In this document: in pieces, positions 35,566 to 46,375 of the stretch
Layout: each line of letters begins with the position of its first letter
Numbering within the stretch: position 1 is the stretch's first letter
NCBI GenBank assembly: GCA_022844045.1
Contig: JALHMM010000003.1
Span: 62,001-126,000 of the forward strand
DNA from: Reyranellaceae bacterium
GTDB taxonomy: Bacteria; Pseudomonadota; Alphaproteobacteria; Reyranellales; Reyranellaceae
Direction: 5' to 3'
Length of the DNA: 64,000 nucleotides
Notes under the pieces: model-generated
Database searches by the model: none
What the model was told of the DNA's origin: nothing
Seen by the model: the letters and a program-made list of their open reading frames with translations, nothing else
Program-made: the position numbers and the translations under genes

Positions 35566-36791
35566 TCCGCCGGCGTCGCGGCGGGTGCGGGTTGTGGTTT
35601 GGGCCGCGTGATCACGGTGAACATCGCCAGCAGGATGAAGACCGTGACCAGCGCGAAGACCATGCGCGGCTCGCCGCGATCGAGCAGCCAGGCGTAGAGC
35701 AGCGGCGCGATCATGCCGCCGATGTTGAAGCCGGTGGAGACGAAGCCGAACACCTTGCCGAAGGCGCCCGGCGGCGTGACCGAGCGCACGATCATGTCGC
35801 GCGAGGGCTGGATGATGCCGTTGAGGAACCCGCCCAGCGACATCGCCGCGATCAGCGCCACGGCGCCGAGATCGCCCCAGCCCACAGCGACGACCATGGT
35901 CGACGTGGCGAGGAAACCGGCCGCGGCGATGCGCTCGTGCTTCGTCGTGCGGTCGGCGAGGATGCCGCCCGCCAGCACGCCGGCGGCGCTCATCAGCAGA
36001 TAGCCCGACAGCGCGATGTTGGCGATCGAGGCCGGCGTTCCGTTGATCTGGCCCAGCGCCACCACCGAGAAGGTCTGGATGCCGCCGCCCGACAGCGCCA
36101 GCAGGATGAAGAAGAACAGGTTGCGCAGGATCGGCGCCGACAGCAGCAGATCGAGCCCGGCCTTGCCGGCGGTCTGGCTGTTGCTCTCGCGGCGCGTCGC
36201 GGCGCTGACCGACAGCGGCGCGCCCCAGATGGCCAGCGCCGCGACCACCAGCGCCGCCATCGCCGCGGCGACGTAGTAGGCGCCCTGCCAGCCGGCATAA
36301 GCGGCGCAGAACAGCACGCAGGCCGGCGCCACACCGGAGCCGAAGAAGCCGGAGAAGGTGTGGAAAGAGAAGGCGCGGCCAGCCTTCTTGGCCGGGATCG
36401 TCGAGGACAGGATCGCGTAGTCGGCGGGGTGATAGACCGTGTTGGCCAGGCCGAGCAGGGCGTAGGCCGCGATCAGCATCCAGTAGCTCGGGAAGGTCGC
36501 GGCCAGCAGCAGGGCGACCACGCCGATCGTCATGCCGCCGATCAGCATGGGCCGCGCGCCGACGCGGTCGACCAGGAAGCCGGCGGGCGTCTGCAGCAGG
36601 GCCGAGATCACGTTGAAGGCGGTCAACACCGCGCCCAGCGCGATGTAGCTGACACCCAGCTCGGTCCGCACCACCTCGAACACGGGTGGCAGGAGCAACA
36701 GGTGATAATGGCTGATGAAATGCGCGGAGCAGACCAGGCCGATGATCCTGACCTCCCGGCCCCTGCCCTCCGCTCGCTCAGCCTCAGCCAT
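35562..36791 (-). CDS. MFS transporter
   Basis: The 409-residue permease has about 12 hydrophobic helices and the motif A-like GFLVDRVGARPMLIGG after TM2. AYALLGLANTVYHPADYAIL is typical of FSR/NarK-like or drug-efflux members. ATG 36791 is preferred to a longer frame to 36881, which runs through the divergent promoter region. It is translationally coupled to the nitroreductase and is divergent from the GrdB-like gene. Confidence 0.87.
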   Translation of the reverse strand: MAEAERAEGRGREVRIIGLVCSAHFISHYHLLLLPPVFEVVRTELGVSYIALGAVLTAFNVISALLQTPAGFLVDRVGARPMLIGGMTIGVVALLLAATFPSYWMLIAAYALLGLANTVYHPADYAILSSTIPAKKAGRAFSFHTFSGFFGSGVAPACVLFCAAYAGWQGAYYVAAAMAALVVAALAIWGAPLSVSAATRRESNSQTAGKAGLDLLLSAPILRNLFFFILLALSGGGIQTFSVVALGQINGTPASIANIALSGYLLMSAAGVLAGGILADRTTKHERIAAAGFLATSTMVVAVGWGDLGAVALIAAMSLGGFLNGIIQPSRDMIVRSVTPPGAFGKVFGFVSTGFNIGGMIAPLLYAWLLDRGEPRMVFALVTVFILLAMFTVITRPKPQPAPAATPAE

Positions 36792-36938
36792 ACGCCGTCG
36801 TGCCCTCCGCCGGCGAAACCTAATGCAGGCGCGTCCATCTCGCCAGCCGTGCGCGGCATGGGTGCCCGGCGCCTCGGGCATGTCGCGTCGCCCGGTTCGG
36901 CGGACTATAGTGCCGGTGTCAGCAAGAGGATCACACGC

Positions 36939-37886
36939 ATGGACGAGAACAAGCGGGACGGGCTGGGCTTCGCCGCCGAGTACGACCGGCCGATCCCCTA
37001 CATGCAGCGCATCCGCGACTATTACGTCACCTTGGGCTACGGCACGCCCTATCGCTGGGCCAACTACGCCGAGGTGCCGTTCACCAGGCTCGCCAAGCCG
37101 CTATCGAAGAGCCGCGTGGCGCTGATCACCACGGCGGCGCCCTACCAGCCCGACAAGGGCGACCAGGGGCCGGGCGCCGCCTATAACGCCGGCGCCAAGT
37201 TCTACAAGGTCTACTCCGGCGACACGTCGGTCGACCACGATCTGCGCATCTCGCACATCGGCTACGACCGCATCCACACCACGGCCGAGGACAGCAACAC
37301 CTGGTTCCCGCTGCCGGCGTTGCGGAAGGCGGCCGCCGCCGGCCGCATCGGCGAGGTCGCGCCGCGCTTCCATGGCGCGCCGACCAATCGCAGCCACGTC
37401 ACGACGCTCGATGTCGATTGCCCCGAGTTGCTGGCCAGGTGCCGCGCCGACAATGTCGACGCGGCGATCCTGGTCCCCAGTTGACCCGTCTGCCACCAGA
37501 CCGTGAGTCTGGCCGCCCGTCACCTCGAGGCCAACGGCATCCCGACCGTGATCATGGCCTGCGCCAAGGATATCGTCGAATTCGTCGGCGTGCCGCGTCT
37601 GCTGTTCAGCGACTTCCCGCTCGGTAATTCCGCCGGCAAGCCCAAAGACGTGGCATCGCAGGATCTGACACTCGAGCTGGCGCTCAGCCTGCTCGAGAGC
37701 GCCACCGGCCCGCGCACGACAATGCAATCACCGCTTCGCTGGAAGGACGACGCCTCGTGGAAGCTCGACTTCTCGAACATCGAGAAGATGTCGCCCGAGG
37801 AAATCGCCCGCCGCCGCGCCGAGTTCGATCGCCAGAAAGAAATCGCCAAGGGCGTCCGCCAGGGCGATTCGAAGGCGGCGGATTAG
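36939..37886 (+). CDS. GrdB/PrdB-like reductase, probable selenoprotein with in-frame TGA
   Basis: A single frame runs from ATG 36939 (GAGGA upstream) to 37886 and is interrupted only by TGA at 37482-37484. Reading it as selenocysteine gives 315 residues with VPS-Sec-PVCHQTVSLAARHL, a U-x-x-C redox pair at residues 182-185. Cys homologues of this family carry C in that place (PxCPxCHQ). The upstream half has GYDRIHTTAEDSNTWFPLPA and APRFHGAPTNRSHV as in the selenoprotein B family of glycine/sarcosine/betaine/proline reductases. The downstream half continues with VFLFSDFPLGN-type sequence (RLLFSDFPLGNSAGKPKD). Both parts are one protein by similarity. A hairpin follows the TGA. The substrate is unknown, and Sec-insertion genes are not in the window. 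Confidence 0.8.
37496..37512 (+). promoter_or_regulatory. Candidate bacterial SECIS hairpin
   Basis: CCAGAC, loop CGTGA, GTCTGG: a perfect 6-base-pair stem whose loop starts 17 bases after the TGA and has G as its second base. This agrees with the usual description of bacterial SECIS elements (short stem-loop just downstream, a G among the first loop bases). GC-rich DNA makes short hairpins by chance, so it is supporting evidence only. Confidence 0.55.
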
Positions 37887-37890
37887 TCTC

Positions 37891-38018
37891 CCTTCCCCCG
37901 GAGGGGGAAGGTGGCAGCGCGAAGCGCTGACGGAAGGGGGATGTTGAAGACGAACGCAGGAGTCCGTCTTCGACATCCCCCTTCCGCCCTTCGGGCACCT
38001 TCCCCCTCCGGGGGAAGG
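37891..38018 (-). repeat. Palindromic repeat family A, copy 5 (reverse)
   Basis: GGTGGCAGCGCGAAGCGCTG arm first, CCGCCCTTCGGGCACC arm last. It lies between convergent genes (GrdB-like and nodT-like). Confidence 0.9.
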
Positions 38019-38023
38019 AAAGA

Positions 38024-39412
38024 TCACGGCGGCAACCTGCCGTCCCAGCCCCCGCCCAGCGCCTTGTAGAGATCGACCAGGGCTGCGAGCTGCGAGAGTT
38101 GCGCCTGGATCACGGCGTCGTCGGTCGAGATGATGCTGCGCTGGGCGTCGAGCACGGTGAGGAAGTCGACCGTGCCGGCGCGGAAGCGCAATTCGGCCAG
38201 GCGATAGGCCTCGCGCGATTGCGCCCGGGCCTCGCGCGAGGCGGCGAGCTGCAGACGGAATTGCGTCGCGCCGCTCAGCGCGTTCTCCACGTCGCGGAAA
38301 GCCGACAAGGTCGCCGTCCGGTACGTCTCCATCAGCTCTTCGTAGCGCGCTTGCGTAAGCTCCTGCTGCGCGCGCAGCCGGCCACCTTCGAAGATCGGTG
38401 CCGTCAGGCCGCCGACCAGAGTGAGGAGGAAGCTGCCAGGCCCGAACAGGCCGGACAGCGCGGTGCTGGCGGTGCCGCCATCGACGGTGAGCTGGATGCG
38501 CGGAAAGCGCGCGGCGCGCGCCGCCGCGATATCGAGATGGGCCGCCTTGAGGTCGGCCTCGGCGCCGCGCACGTCGGGCCGCCGTAACAGCAGCTCCGAG
38601 GGAATGCCGCCCATCACCGGCGGCGTGGTGAGCGCCGAGAGGCGCTGGCCGGCCACCTCGAAATTCTGCGGCAGGCGGCCCAGCAGCAGCGCCAACGTGC
38701 TGAGCGTCTGCCGCTCGACCTGGCGCAAGGCCGGGATCGCCGCGCTCTGCTGCGCCACCGAGACGCGCTGCTGCGCGACCTCGAGATCGGACGCGGTACC
38801 GATGCGCCGCTGCTCGTCGAGCAGCAGCAGAAGCCGGCGCGAGGTGTTGAGCGAGTCGGTGGCCAGCGCGACGCGCTCGCGCAGCGCCAGCAGCTGAAAG
38901 TAGCTCAGCGCGACATTGGCGCTCACCGTCAGCGCCAGCGCCTCCTGGTCGTAGCGGCTGGCCTGCAGGCGCGTCAGCGCGGCGCTCTCCGTCGCCTGGA
39001 TGCGGCCGAACAGATCGACCTCGTAGCCGACGGACAATCCCGCCTGAAAGTTGGTCGTGGTCGTCGTGCGGGCCGAGCCGAAGCGGCTGGTGCGCGTGAC
39101 CGAGGCGTCGGCGCCCAGATTGGGATAGATCGCCGCGCCGGCGATCTGGGCGTTGGCGAGCGCCTGGCGCACCCGCGCCACGGCGACGCGCAGATCGAGG
39201 TTGCCGGCGCTGGCCTCGCCCATCAGCCGATCGAGCTCGGGGCTGGCGAAGCCGCGCCACCACGCCGTGTCGGGCCAGATGCCAGCGCCGTCAGCGGTCG
39301 ACTGCCAATTGGCCGGCTGCGCGACCTCGGGCTTGGTCCACTCGTCCCATAACGAGCAGCCGCCCAGCGTCGGAGCCAGCAGCAACGAAAGAACGGCGGT
39401 ACGACGCTTCAT
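38024..39412 (-). CDS. Efflux outer-membrane lipoprotein (NodT/OprM type)
   Basis: The 462-residue TolC-like channel has signal and lipobox LAPTLGGCSLWDEW. It repeats the OEP pattern twice (AVARVRQALANAQIAGAAIYPNLG, AARAARFPRIQLTVDG) and ends with RAGTVDFLTVLDAQRSI. It forms the exit duct for the MacA-MacB pump encoded upstream. The ATG at 39412 is used; a TTG three codons earlier is possible. The gap to the macB stop is five bases. Confidence 0.93.
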   Translation of the reverse strand: MKRRTAVLSLLLAPTLGGCSLWDEWTKPEVAQPANWQSTADGAGIWPDTAWWRGFASPELDRLMGEASAGNLDLRVAVARVRQALANAQIAGAAIYPNLGADASVTRTSRFGSARTTTTTNFQAGLSVGYEVDLFGRIQATESAALTRLQASRYDQEALALTVSANVALSYFQLLALRERVALATDSLNTSRRLLLLLDEQRRIGTASDLEVAQQRVSVAQQSAAIPALRQVERQTLSTLALLLGRLPQNFEVAGQRLSALTTPPVMGGIPSELLLRRPDVRGAEADLKAAHLDIAAARAARFPRIQLTVDGGTASTALSGLFGPGSFLLTLVGGLTAPIFEGGRLRAQQELTQARYEELMETYRTATLSAFRDVENALSGATQFRLQLAASREARAQSREAYRLAELRFRAGTVDFLTVLDAQRSIISTDDAVIQAQLSQLAALVDLYKALGGGWDGRLPP

Positions 39413-39417
39413 CTCAC

Positions 39418-41381
<1,964 letters not shown>

Positions 41382-41385
<4 letters not shown>

Positions 41386-42551
41386 AGGCGCGGCGTCCGG
41401 CCACCGCCAGCTTGCGGCTTGGTGCGCGCCGCCGGCGGTGCGTCGCTGACCACCACGTCCTCACCCGGCTTCAAGCCGGACTTCACCTCGGCCATCACCC
41501 GGCTCATGACACCGATCACCACCGTGCGCTCGACGACGGCGCCGTTCTCCAGCACCCGTACGCGGTAGCGTTTGCCGCCGTCCTCGTTGCCGCCGCCGCG
41601 CGCCGGCCGCAGCGCGGCGACGGGCACCAGTGGCACCTTCTTGGCGCTGCCGGCTACGAAGAACACCTGCGCGCTCATCTGCGGCAGCAGGTCGAGATCC
41701 GGATTGGCGACGTCGAACAACGAATCGTAGAGCACGACGTTGTTCACGACCTGCGGCGTCTGCATCACCTGCTTCAGCTTGCCCTCGCGGCGACGGTCGG
41801 GCTGGCCGAGCGTGGTGAAGTAGGCCGGCATGCCGATCTTGAGCTTGTTGACGTCGGCTTCGGAGACCTGGGTCCACACCGTCATGGTGTCGAGGTCGGC
41901 GATACGCAGGATGATCGGCGCGCTCTGGTTGGCGTTCAGCGTCTGGCCCTGCTTGGCCGAGATGCTGACGATGGTGCCTGTCATGGGCGCATAGATGCTG
42001 GTGTAGCTGAGATTGGCCTGGTCACCCTTCAGGGTCGACTCGGTCTGCTGAATCTGCGCCTTGATCATGTCGATCTGCGCACCGGCGCTCTTCACCGCCG
42101 CTTCGGCGACGTCGAAGGCGTCCTGGCTGGTGGCCCTTGCCTGAAGCAGCTCGCGCTGGCGGCGGAGCTGCTGGTCGGCCAGCACCTTGGCGGCTTCCTT
42201 GTCGGCGAGTTGCGCCTTCAAGTTCATCAGCTGCGCCTCGTTGGCGCTGACGCGGGCCTGGTAGACGGTGGCGTCGAGCTGTGCGACTTGCTGGCCCTTC
42301 TCGACCTTGTCGCCGGACTTGACCATCAGCTTCTGCAGTTGGCCGGACACCTGGGTGCCGACATCGACGTAGTCAAGCGGCTGCAGCACACCTACCGCTG
42401 AAACCGTGTCCTCAACGTCGCCCACCGTGACCTTGACGGTGGGCGGAACACCGGCGCCACCGCCACTGCCAGGCCACAGCAGCCAGCCGGCGACCAGCGC
42501 CACGGCGATCACCGGGGCACTGTAGATCGCGAAGCGGACAGGGCGCTGCAT
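41382..42551 (-). CDS. macA: MacA-type periplasmic adaptor
   Basis: The 389-residue membrane-fusion protein has an N-terminal anchor ([17 protein letters not shown]), the lipoyl-like halves [20 protein letters not shown] and [17 protein letters not shown], a coiled-coil hairpin between ([20 protein letters not shown]) and beta-barrel and MP domains. The start is ATG 42551; an ATG at 42581 is possible. It is first in the macA-macB-nodT operon. Confidence 0.93.
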
Positions 42552-42705
42552 GGTCGACGATTCACCTTCCCGGGGGTTCATGTGGTTATACGGCCAGCAA
42601 ACCGCCACCGGATCGTTGCCGGCGTACGGCGGAGTCTAAGGCGGAGAACGTGCAGGAGATATGACCGGCGCGTAACGCGCGGTGACCGGGAGGGTTGCCG
42701 TCTCG

Positions 42706-43554
42706 TCAGAGCTTCGTCCGCGCCGGCGCCAAGGGCAGGCCGGGCACGTCGGCGCGGGTGCGGAAGACGGTGCCGCAATTCTCCTTGGGCCCGCCGCGCG
42801 AACCGGTCACCACGTAGAGATCGCGCATGTCGTCGCCGGCGAAACACAGGCTCGTGACCATGGGCAGCGGCACGGCGAGATCCTTGCGGTGCGAGCCGTC
42901 GGGGTTGAACACCGCGACCCGCCCGCCATGCGCATCGGCGACCCAGACCGAGCCATCGGCGGCGACCTTCAGCCCGTCCGGCACGCGGCCCGCGCCCATC
43001 GAGGCGAAGATACGCCAAGGTCCGACCGAGCCGTCGGCGGCGACGTCGTAGACGCGCACGATTTCGGCGCGGGCGTCGGAGTGATAGAGGCGCCTGCCGT
43101 CGGGCGAGGTGCCCAGCCCGTTGGTCAGCATCACGCCGTCGGAGACCGTGCGCATCGAACGATCGAGATCAATGACGTGCAGATGGCCGGGCTTGGGTGG
43201 CTCGCCACCGAAGACGCGGTAGGCCAGCGAGCCGACATAGATGCGGCCGGCCGAGTCGGTGGTCAGGTCGTTGAAGCCAATGCCGCCTGGCGTGTCCGAC
43301 GCCGCCAGCAGAGTGGTCGAGCCCTCGACGCCGGGCCGCACATGCACGATGTCGCGACCGCCGACCACGAGGCCGCCATCGGCGTGCAGCGCCATGCCGC
43401 CAATGCCGCGCCGTTTGGGCACGGCGAGCGTCACCTTGTCGGCGCGATCGAGCAGGAAGACGCCGCCGTTCATAACGTCGCTGAAGTACAGGCCCCTGGC
43501 GGCATCCCACACCGGCCCTTCGATCAGGCCGTAGCCCGTGGCGATCTCCTGCAT
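42706..43554 (-). CDS. SMP-30/gluconolactonase family protein
   Basis: The 282-residue six-bladed propeller starts with IEGPVWDAARGLYFSDV, the metal-binding Glu at the beginning of the domain. NDLTTDSAGRIYVG and PDGLKVAADGSVWVADAHGG supply the Asn and Asp ligands. It hydrolyses a lactone, perhaps a sugar lactone; the substrate is not known. The start is ATG 43554 (GAGGA upstream). Confidence 0.92.
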   Translation of the reverse strand: MQEIATGYGLIEGPVWDAARGLYFSDVMNGGVFLLDRADKVTLAVPKRRGIGGMALHADGGLVVGGRDIVHVRPGVEGSTTLLAASDTPGGIGFNDLTTDSAGRIYVGSLAYRVFGGEPPKPGHLHVIDLDRSMRTVSDGVMLTNGLGTSPDGRRLYHSDARAEIVRVYDVAADGSVGPWRIFASMGAGRVPDGLKVAADGSVWVADAHGGRVAVFNPDGSHRKDLAVPLPMVTSLCFAGDDMRDLYVVTGSRGGPKENCGTVFRTRADVPGLPLAPARTKL

Positions 43555-43569
43555 TGGTTTATCCTCTTT

Positions 43570-43633
43570 GGGAGCGCCGGCGTCCCGCCGGCTCTTATCT
43601 TGAAGGAAGAGCCGGCGGGACGCCGGCGCTCCC
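43570..43633. repeat. 27-bp perfect inverted repeat (family E)
   Basis: The arms 43570-43596 and 43607-43633 are exact complements (GGGAGCGCCGGCGTCCCGCC...) separated by a 10-base loop ATCTTGAAGG. It lies between the TauD and SMP-30 genes, both minus, so it will be transcribed if they are one unit. A hairpin this strong should block or process the transcript. Confidence 0.9.
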
Positions 43634-43634
43634 A

Positions 43635-44705
43635 CTACGCGGTCACCTGGACGATGCCGCCACGCGGTCTGCCAGCCTCGATCTCGCGCCACAGCACCTC
43701 GTGACCCGTCGGCAGCGCGCGGTTGTTGGGCATGGTCAGCCACAGGCGCAGCAGCAGGCGGCTATGGCCGGTCTCGAACTCGTCGGTGAAGGCGGTGCGG
43801 CCGTGATAGGTGACGTGGCTGTTGATCAGCTGCAGGTCGCCAGGCTCGAGCGTCATCTCGAAAGCGAGATCCTCGGCGGTCGCCATCAGCAGGTCGATCG
43901 CCTCGCGCTGCGCAGGGGTGAGCTTCGGCACGCCGGGCACCAGCTCGGCCGCCTCGATGAAGGTCAGCGAGTAGTGGCTCGTGAGGCGGCCGTCGCGCAG
44001 GCCGAAGATCGGCAGCTTGTAGACGGTCGAAGGATCCTTCGACTCCTCGCCCAGGCGGCTGCGATAGAAATCCTCGAACAGCACGTCGAGCAGGTCGGGG
44101 CGTTTGGCGAGAATGGCGTTGTGGATCGCGCCGGTGCTGCACAGCCGGCTGACGCCGCCCGCCTTGGCCTGGCGCACGCAGAGCAGGCCGACCACGTCGG
44201 TGCGGTCGGTGTGGAAGCGCAGCAGATTGTTGGTCAAGGTGCGCGCATAGGACGACAGGAAGGTGCCGCTCTGGCCTCCGGCATCAGCGGTCTGCACCTG
44301 GCCGTAAGTGCGGCCGACATGGGCACCCTCGTCGCGGATAGCGCGCATCAGCTCGCCGCTGCGGTTCTGAAAGACCGGCGCGCCGAGATGCTGGCCGAAG
44401 CCGTAGTAGATCTGCCGCAGCTCGTCCTCGCTGTATGTGGTGATCGGAAAGCCGCGCAACTTGACCATGCCGCAGCCGTCTTCCAACTCGTCGCGGATAT
44501 CGTCGAACAGCGGCCCGAGCGAGGGCAGCGGGAAATCCGCGCGAGTGATCGACGACCACTCCAGCCCACCGCGCTTCACACCCTGCAGCGCGGCGTCGAT
44601 CTCAGCCGCCGCATCAGGCGGCAGATCACGGATCCAGCGTCGGGAATGCGCGATATCGCGGCCCAGCCAGACGCTGGGTCCGGTCAACGGCGTGCGCTTG
44701 CTCAT
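43635..44705 (-). CDS. TauD/TfdA family alpha-ketoglutarate dioxygenase
   Basis: The 356-residue Fe(II) enzyme has HxD in LLRFHTDRTDVVG, the distal His in NSHVTYHGRTAF, and the 2-oxoglutarate Arg in SRLLLRLWLTMP. SGTFLSSYARTLTNNLLRFH is typical of the larger TauD-like group. Substrate is unknown. Confidence 0.9.
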   Translation of the reverse strand: MSKRTPLTGPSVWLGRDIAHSRRWIRDLPPDAAAEIDAALQGVKRGGLEWSSITRADFPLPSLGPLFDDIRDELEDGCGMVKLRGFPITTYSEDELRQIYYGFGQHLGAPVFQNRSGELMRAIRDEGAHVGRTYGQVQTADAGGQSGTFLSSYARTLTNNLLRFHTDRTDVVGLLCVRQAKAGGVSRLCSTGAIHNAILAKRPDLLDVLFEDFYRSRLGEESKDPSTVYKLPIFGLRDGRLTSHYSLTFIEAAELVPGVPKLTPAQREAIDLLMATAEDLAFEMTLEPGDLQLINSHVTYHGRTAFTDEFETGHSRLLLRLWLTMPNNRALPTGHEVLWREIEAGRPRGGIVQVTA

Positions 44706-44807
44706 GATGCCGTGATCCCTCCCGATCCTTTGGAAGGATCGCTACTCCCGGCGATAGCGTCTGGCAAGTGACGGCCGGAATGACAGCGATGCACCAATAG
44801 CCCATAC

Positions 44808-44829
44808 CTTCCGCCGGAGGGCGAAGGGA
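44808..44829. repeat. Degenerate fragment of palindrome family A
   Basis: ACCTTCCGCCGGAGGGCGAA resembles the family A end palindrome with changes. It lies between two minus-strand genes. Confidence 0.4.
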
Positions 44830-44835
44830 GTGATG

Positions 44836-46356
44836 TCAGGCAGGAACCGCGCCCGGTCTGCCCGCCGCCACCGCGAAGCTGGCCAGGCGGCGCTTGCCGG
44901 TCTGGGGGTCGGCGGCGACGTCGACCGCTTCGAAATGCGCGTGGCAGGACGAGGGCATGACGTCGATCACGACGTAGCCGCGCTTGTCGCCGCGCAGGTA
45001 CTTGAGGTGCGGATTGTGCGCCGCAAGCGTACGCACGCGTTCAGAGCTGGGCCCCTGTGAGGTGATCGAGGTGCCGACGAACTCCGTGGCGATCACCGGG
45101 CCGCTGCCCGCGCGGAGGTCGGCGACGGCGTACATATGGACGTCGCCGCCCAGCACGACGTGGTTGGCGCCACGCCGTGCCGCCATGGCGTCGAGCAGCC
45201 GTTGGCGACCAACAGGATAGCCGTCCCATCCGTCCATCCAGTAGACGGGCTCGGTGGCGCCCGCTGCGGCGCGGTCGACCTCTGCCATCAAGGTCTGCTG
45301 CGCGATCACCGTCCAGCGCCCACGGGCGCGCGCCAGCCCGTCGCGCAGCCAGGCTTCCTGCTCGGCGCCCAGCATGGTGCGTTTCGGATCCAGGCGTTCG
45401 GCGCAATCGGTAAACAACGCGCGACCGCCCTTGCCCTCGGCGCAGGCGTGATGCGAGCGGTACTGGCGGTCATCGAGCAGGAACAGATCGACGAGATCGC
45501 CGAAGCGCCAGGAATCGTAGATGCGCATCGCTGGCCCGCTGGGCGCCATCGAGGGTGGCACCGGCATGTGCTCGTACCAGGCGCGATAGGCGGCGGCGCG
45601 ACGGCGCAGGAAGAAATCGCGATCCTGGGTCAGCGGCGAGCGGTCGTTGGTGTAGTCGTTGTCGACCTCGTGGTCGTCCCAGGCCACGACCCAGGGGCAG
45701 GCGGCGTGCGCCGCCTGCAGGTCGGGATCGCTTTTGTACAGCGCGTAGCGATCGCGATATTCCTGAAGCGTCGTCGGATTGGCCGTGCCGTGCTTGCGCA
45801 CATGCCGCTGGCCCCACGACATCTCGTAGATGTAGTCGCCGACATGCGCCACGAGGTCGAGCGGCTCGTTCGCCATGTGGCGATAGGCGCTGAACCAGCC
45901 CTGCTCGTACTGCGCGCAGGACGCGACGCCCAGGCGCAGCCGTTCGGGCTTCGCCGTGTCGGCAGGCGCCGTACGTGTGCGGCCAACGGGGCTGGTCTGG
46001 CCGCCGCTATGAAAGCGGTACCAGTAGGGCCGCGCCGGCCGCAGCCCACCGGCCTCGACATGGACGGAATGGGCCTCGGCGGCTGTCGCACGGAAGCTGC
46101 CGCGCGCGGCGATGCGCGAGAAGCGCTCGTCCTCGGCGATCTCCCACGTGACATCGACCGGTGCCTCGCCCATGCCGCCGCCTGCCAGCCGCGTCCACAG
46201 CACGACGCGGTCGGGACGCGGACAGCCGGACGCGACGCCGAGCGTGAAGGGGGTGGCCGAGGTGTGTGACTGAGCACGCACGATGGCGGGCGCCGCCAGC
46301 GCCACGCCACCGCCGATCAGGACGACGCGTCGCGGAAGCTGTCGAACGAGGCCCAT
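44836..46356 (-). CDS. PhoD-type alkaline phosphatase/phosphodiesterase
   Basis: The 506-residue metallophosphatase begins with MGLVRQLPRRVVLIGGGVAL, a Tat-like signal with RR, and ends it at AIVRAQSH. The calcium/iron site is formed by LGVASCAQYEQGWFSAYRH, DLVAHVGDYIYE, WVVAWDDHEVDNDYT and VVLGGDVHMYAV. PhoD enzymes release phosphate from monoesters and diesters in the periplasm when phosphate is low. No pho box was found by eye. It follows the MalY-like gene by 19 bases. Confidence 0.92.
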   Translation of the reverse strand: MGLVRQLPRRVVLIGGGVALAAPAIVRAQSHTSATPFTLGVASGCPRPDRVVLWTRLAGGGMGEAPVDVTWEIAEDERFSRIAARGSFRATAAEAHSVHVEAGGLRPARPYWYRFHSGGQTSPVGRTRTAPADTAKPERLRLGVASCAQYEQGWFSAYRHMANEPLDLVAHVGDYIYEMSWGQRHVRKHGTANPTTLQEYRDRYALYKSDPDLQAAHAACPWVVAWDDHEVDNDYTNDRSPLTQDRDFFLRRRAAAYRAWYEHMPVPPSMAPSGPAMRIYDSWRFGDLVDLFLLDDRQYRSHHACAEGKGGRALFTDCAERLDPKRTMLGAEQEAWLRDGLARARGRWTVIAQQTLMAEVDRAAAGATEPVYWMDGWDGYPVGRQRLLDAMAARRGANHVVLGGDVHMYAVADLRAGSGPVIATEFVGTSITSQGPSSERVRTLAAHNPHLKYLRGDKRGYVVIDVMPSSCHAHFEAVDVAADPQTGKRRLASFAVAAGRPGAVPA

Positions 46357-46375
46357 GGCCGCCGACGGCGCGGCC

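Noticed and set aside
37482..37484. TGA as a true stop creating two genes or a pseudogene
   Set aside because: Both halves are in frame, belong to one family and meet at its redox residue; selenocysteine explains all of this. The pseudogene option is kept as the alternative.
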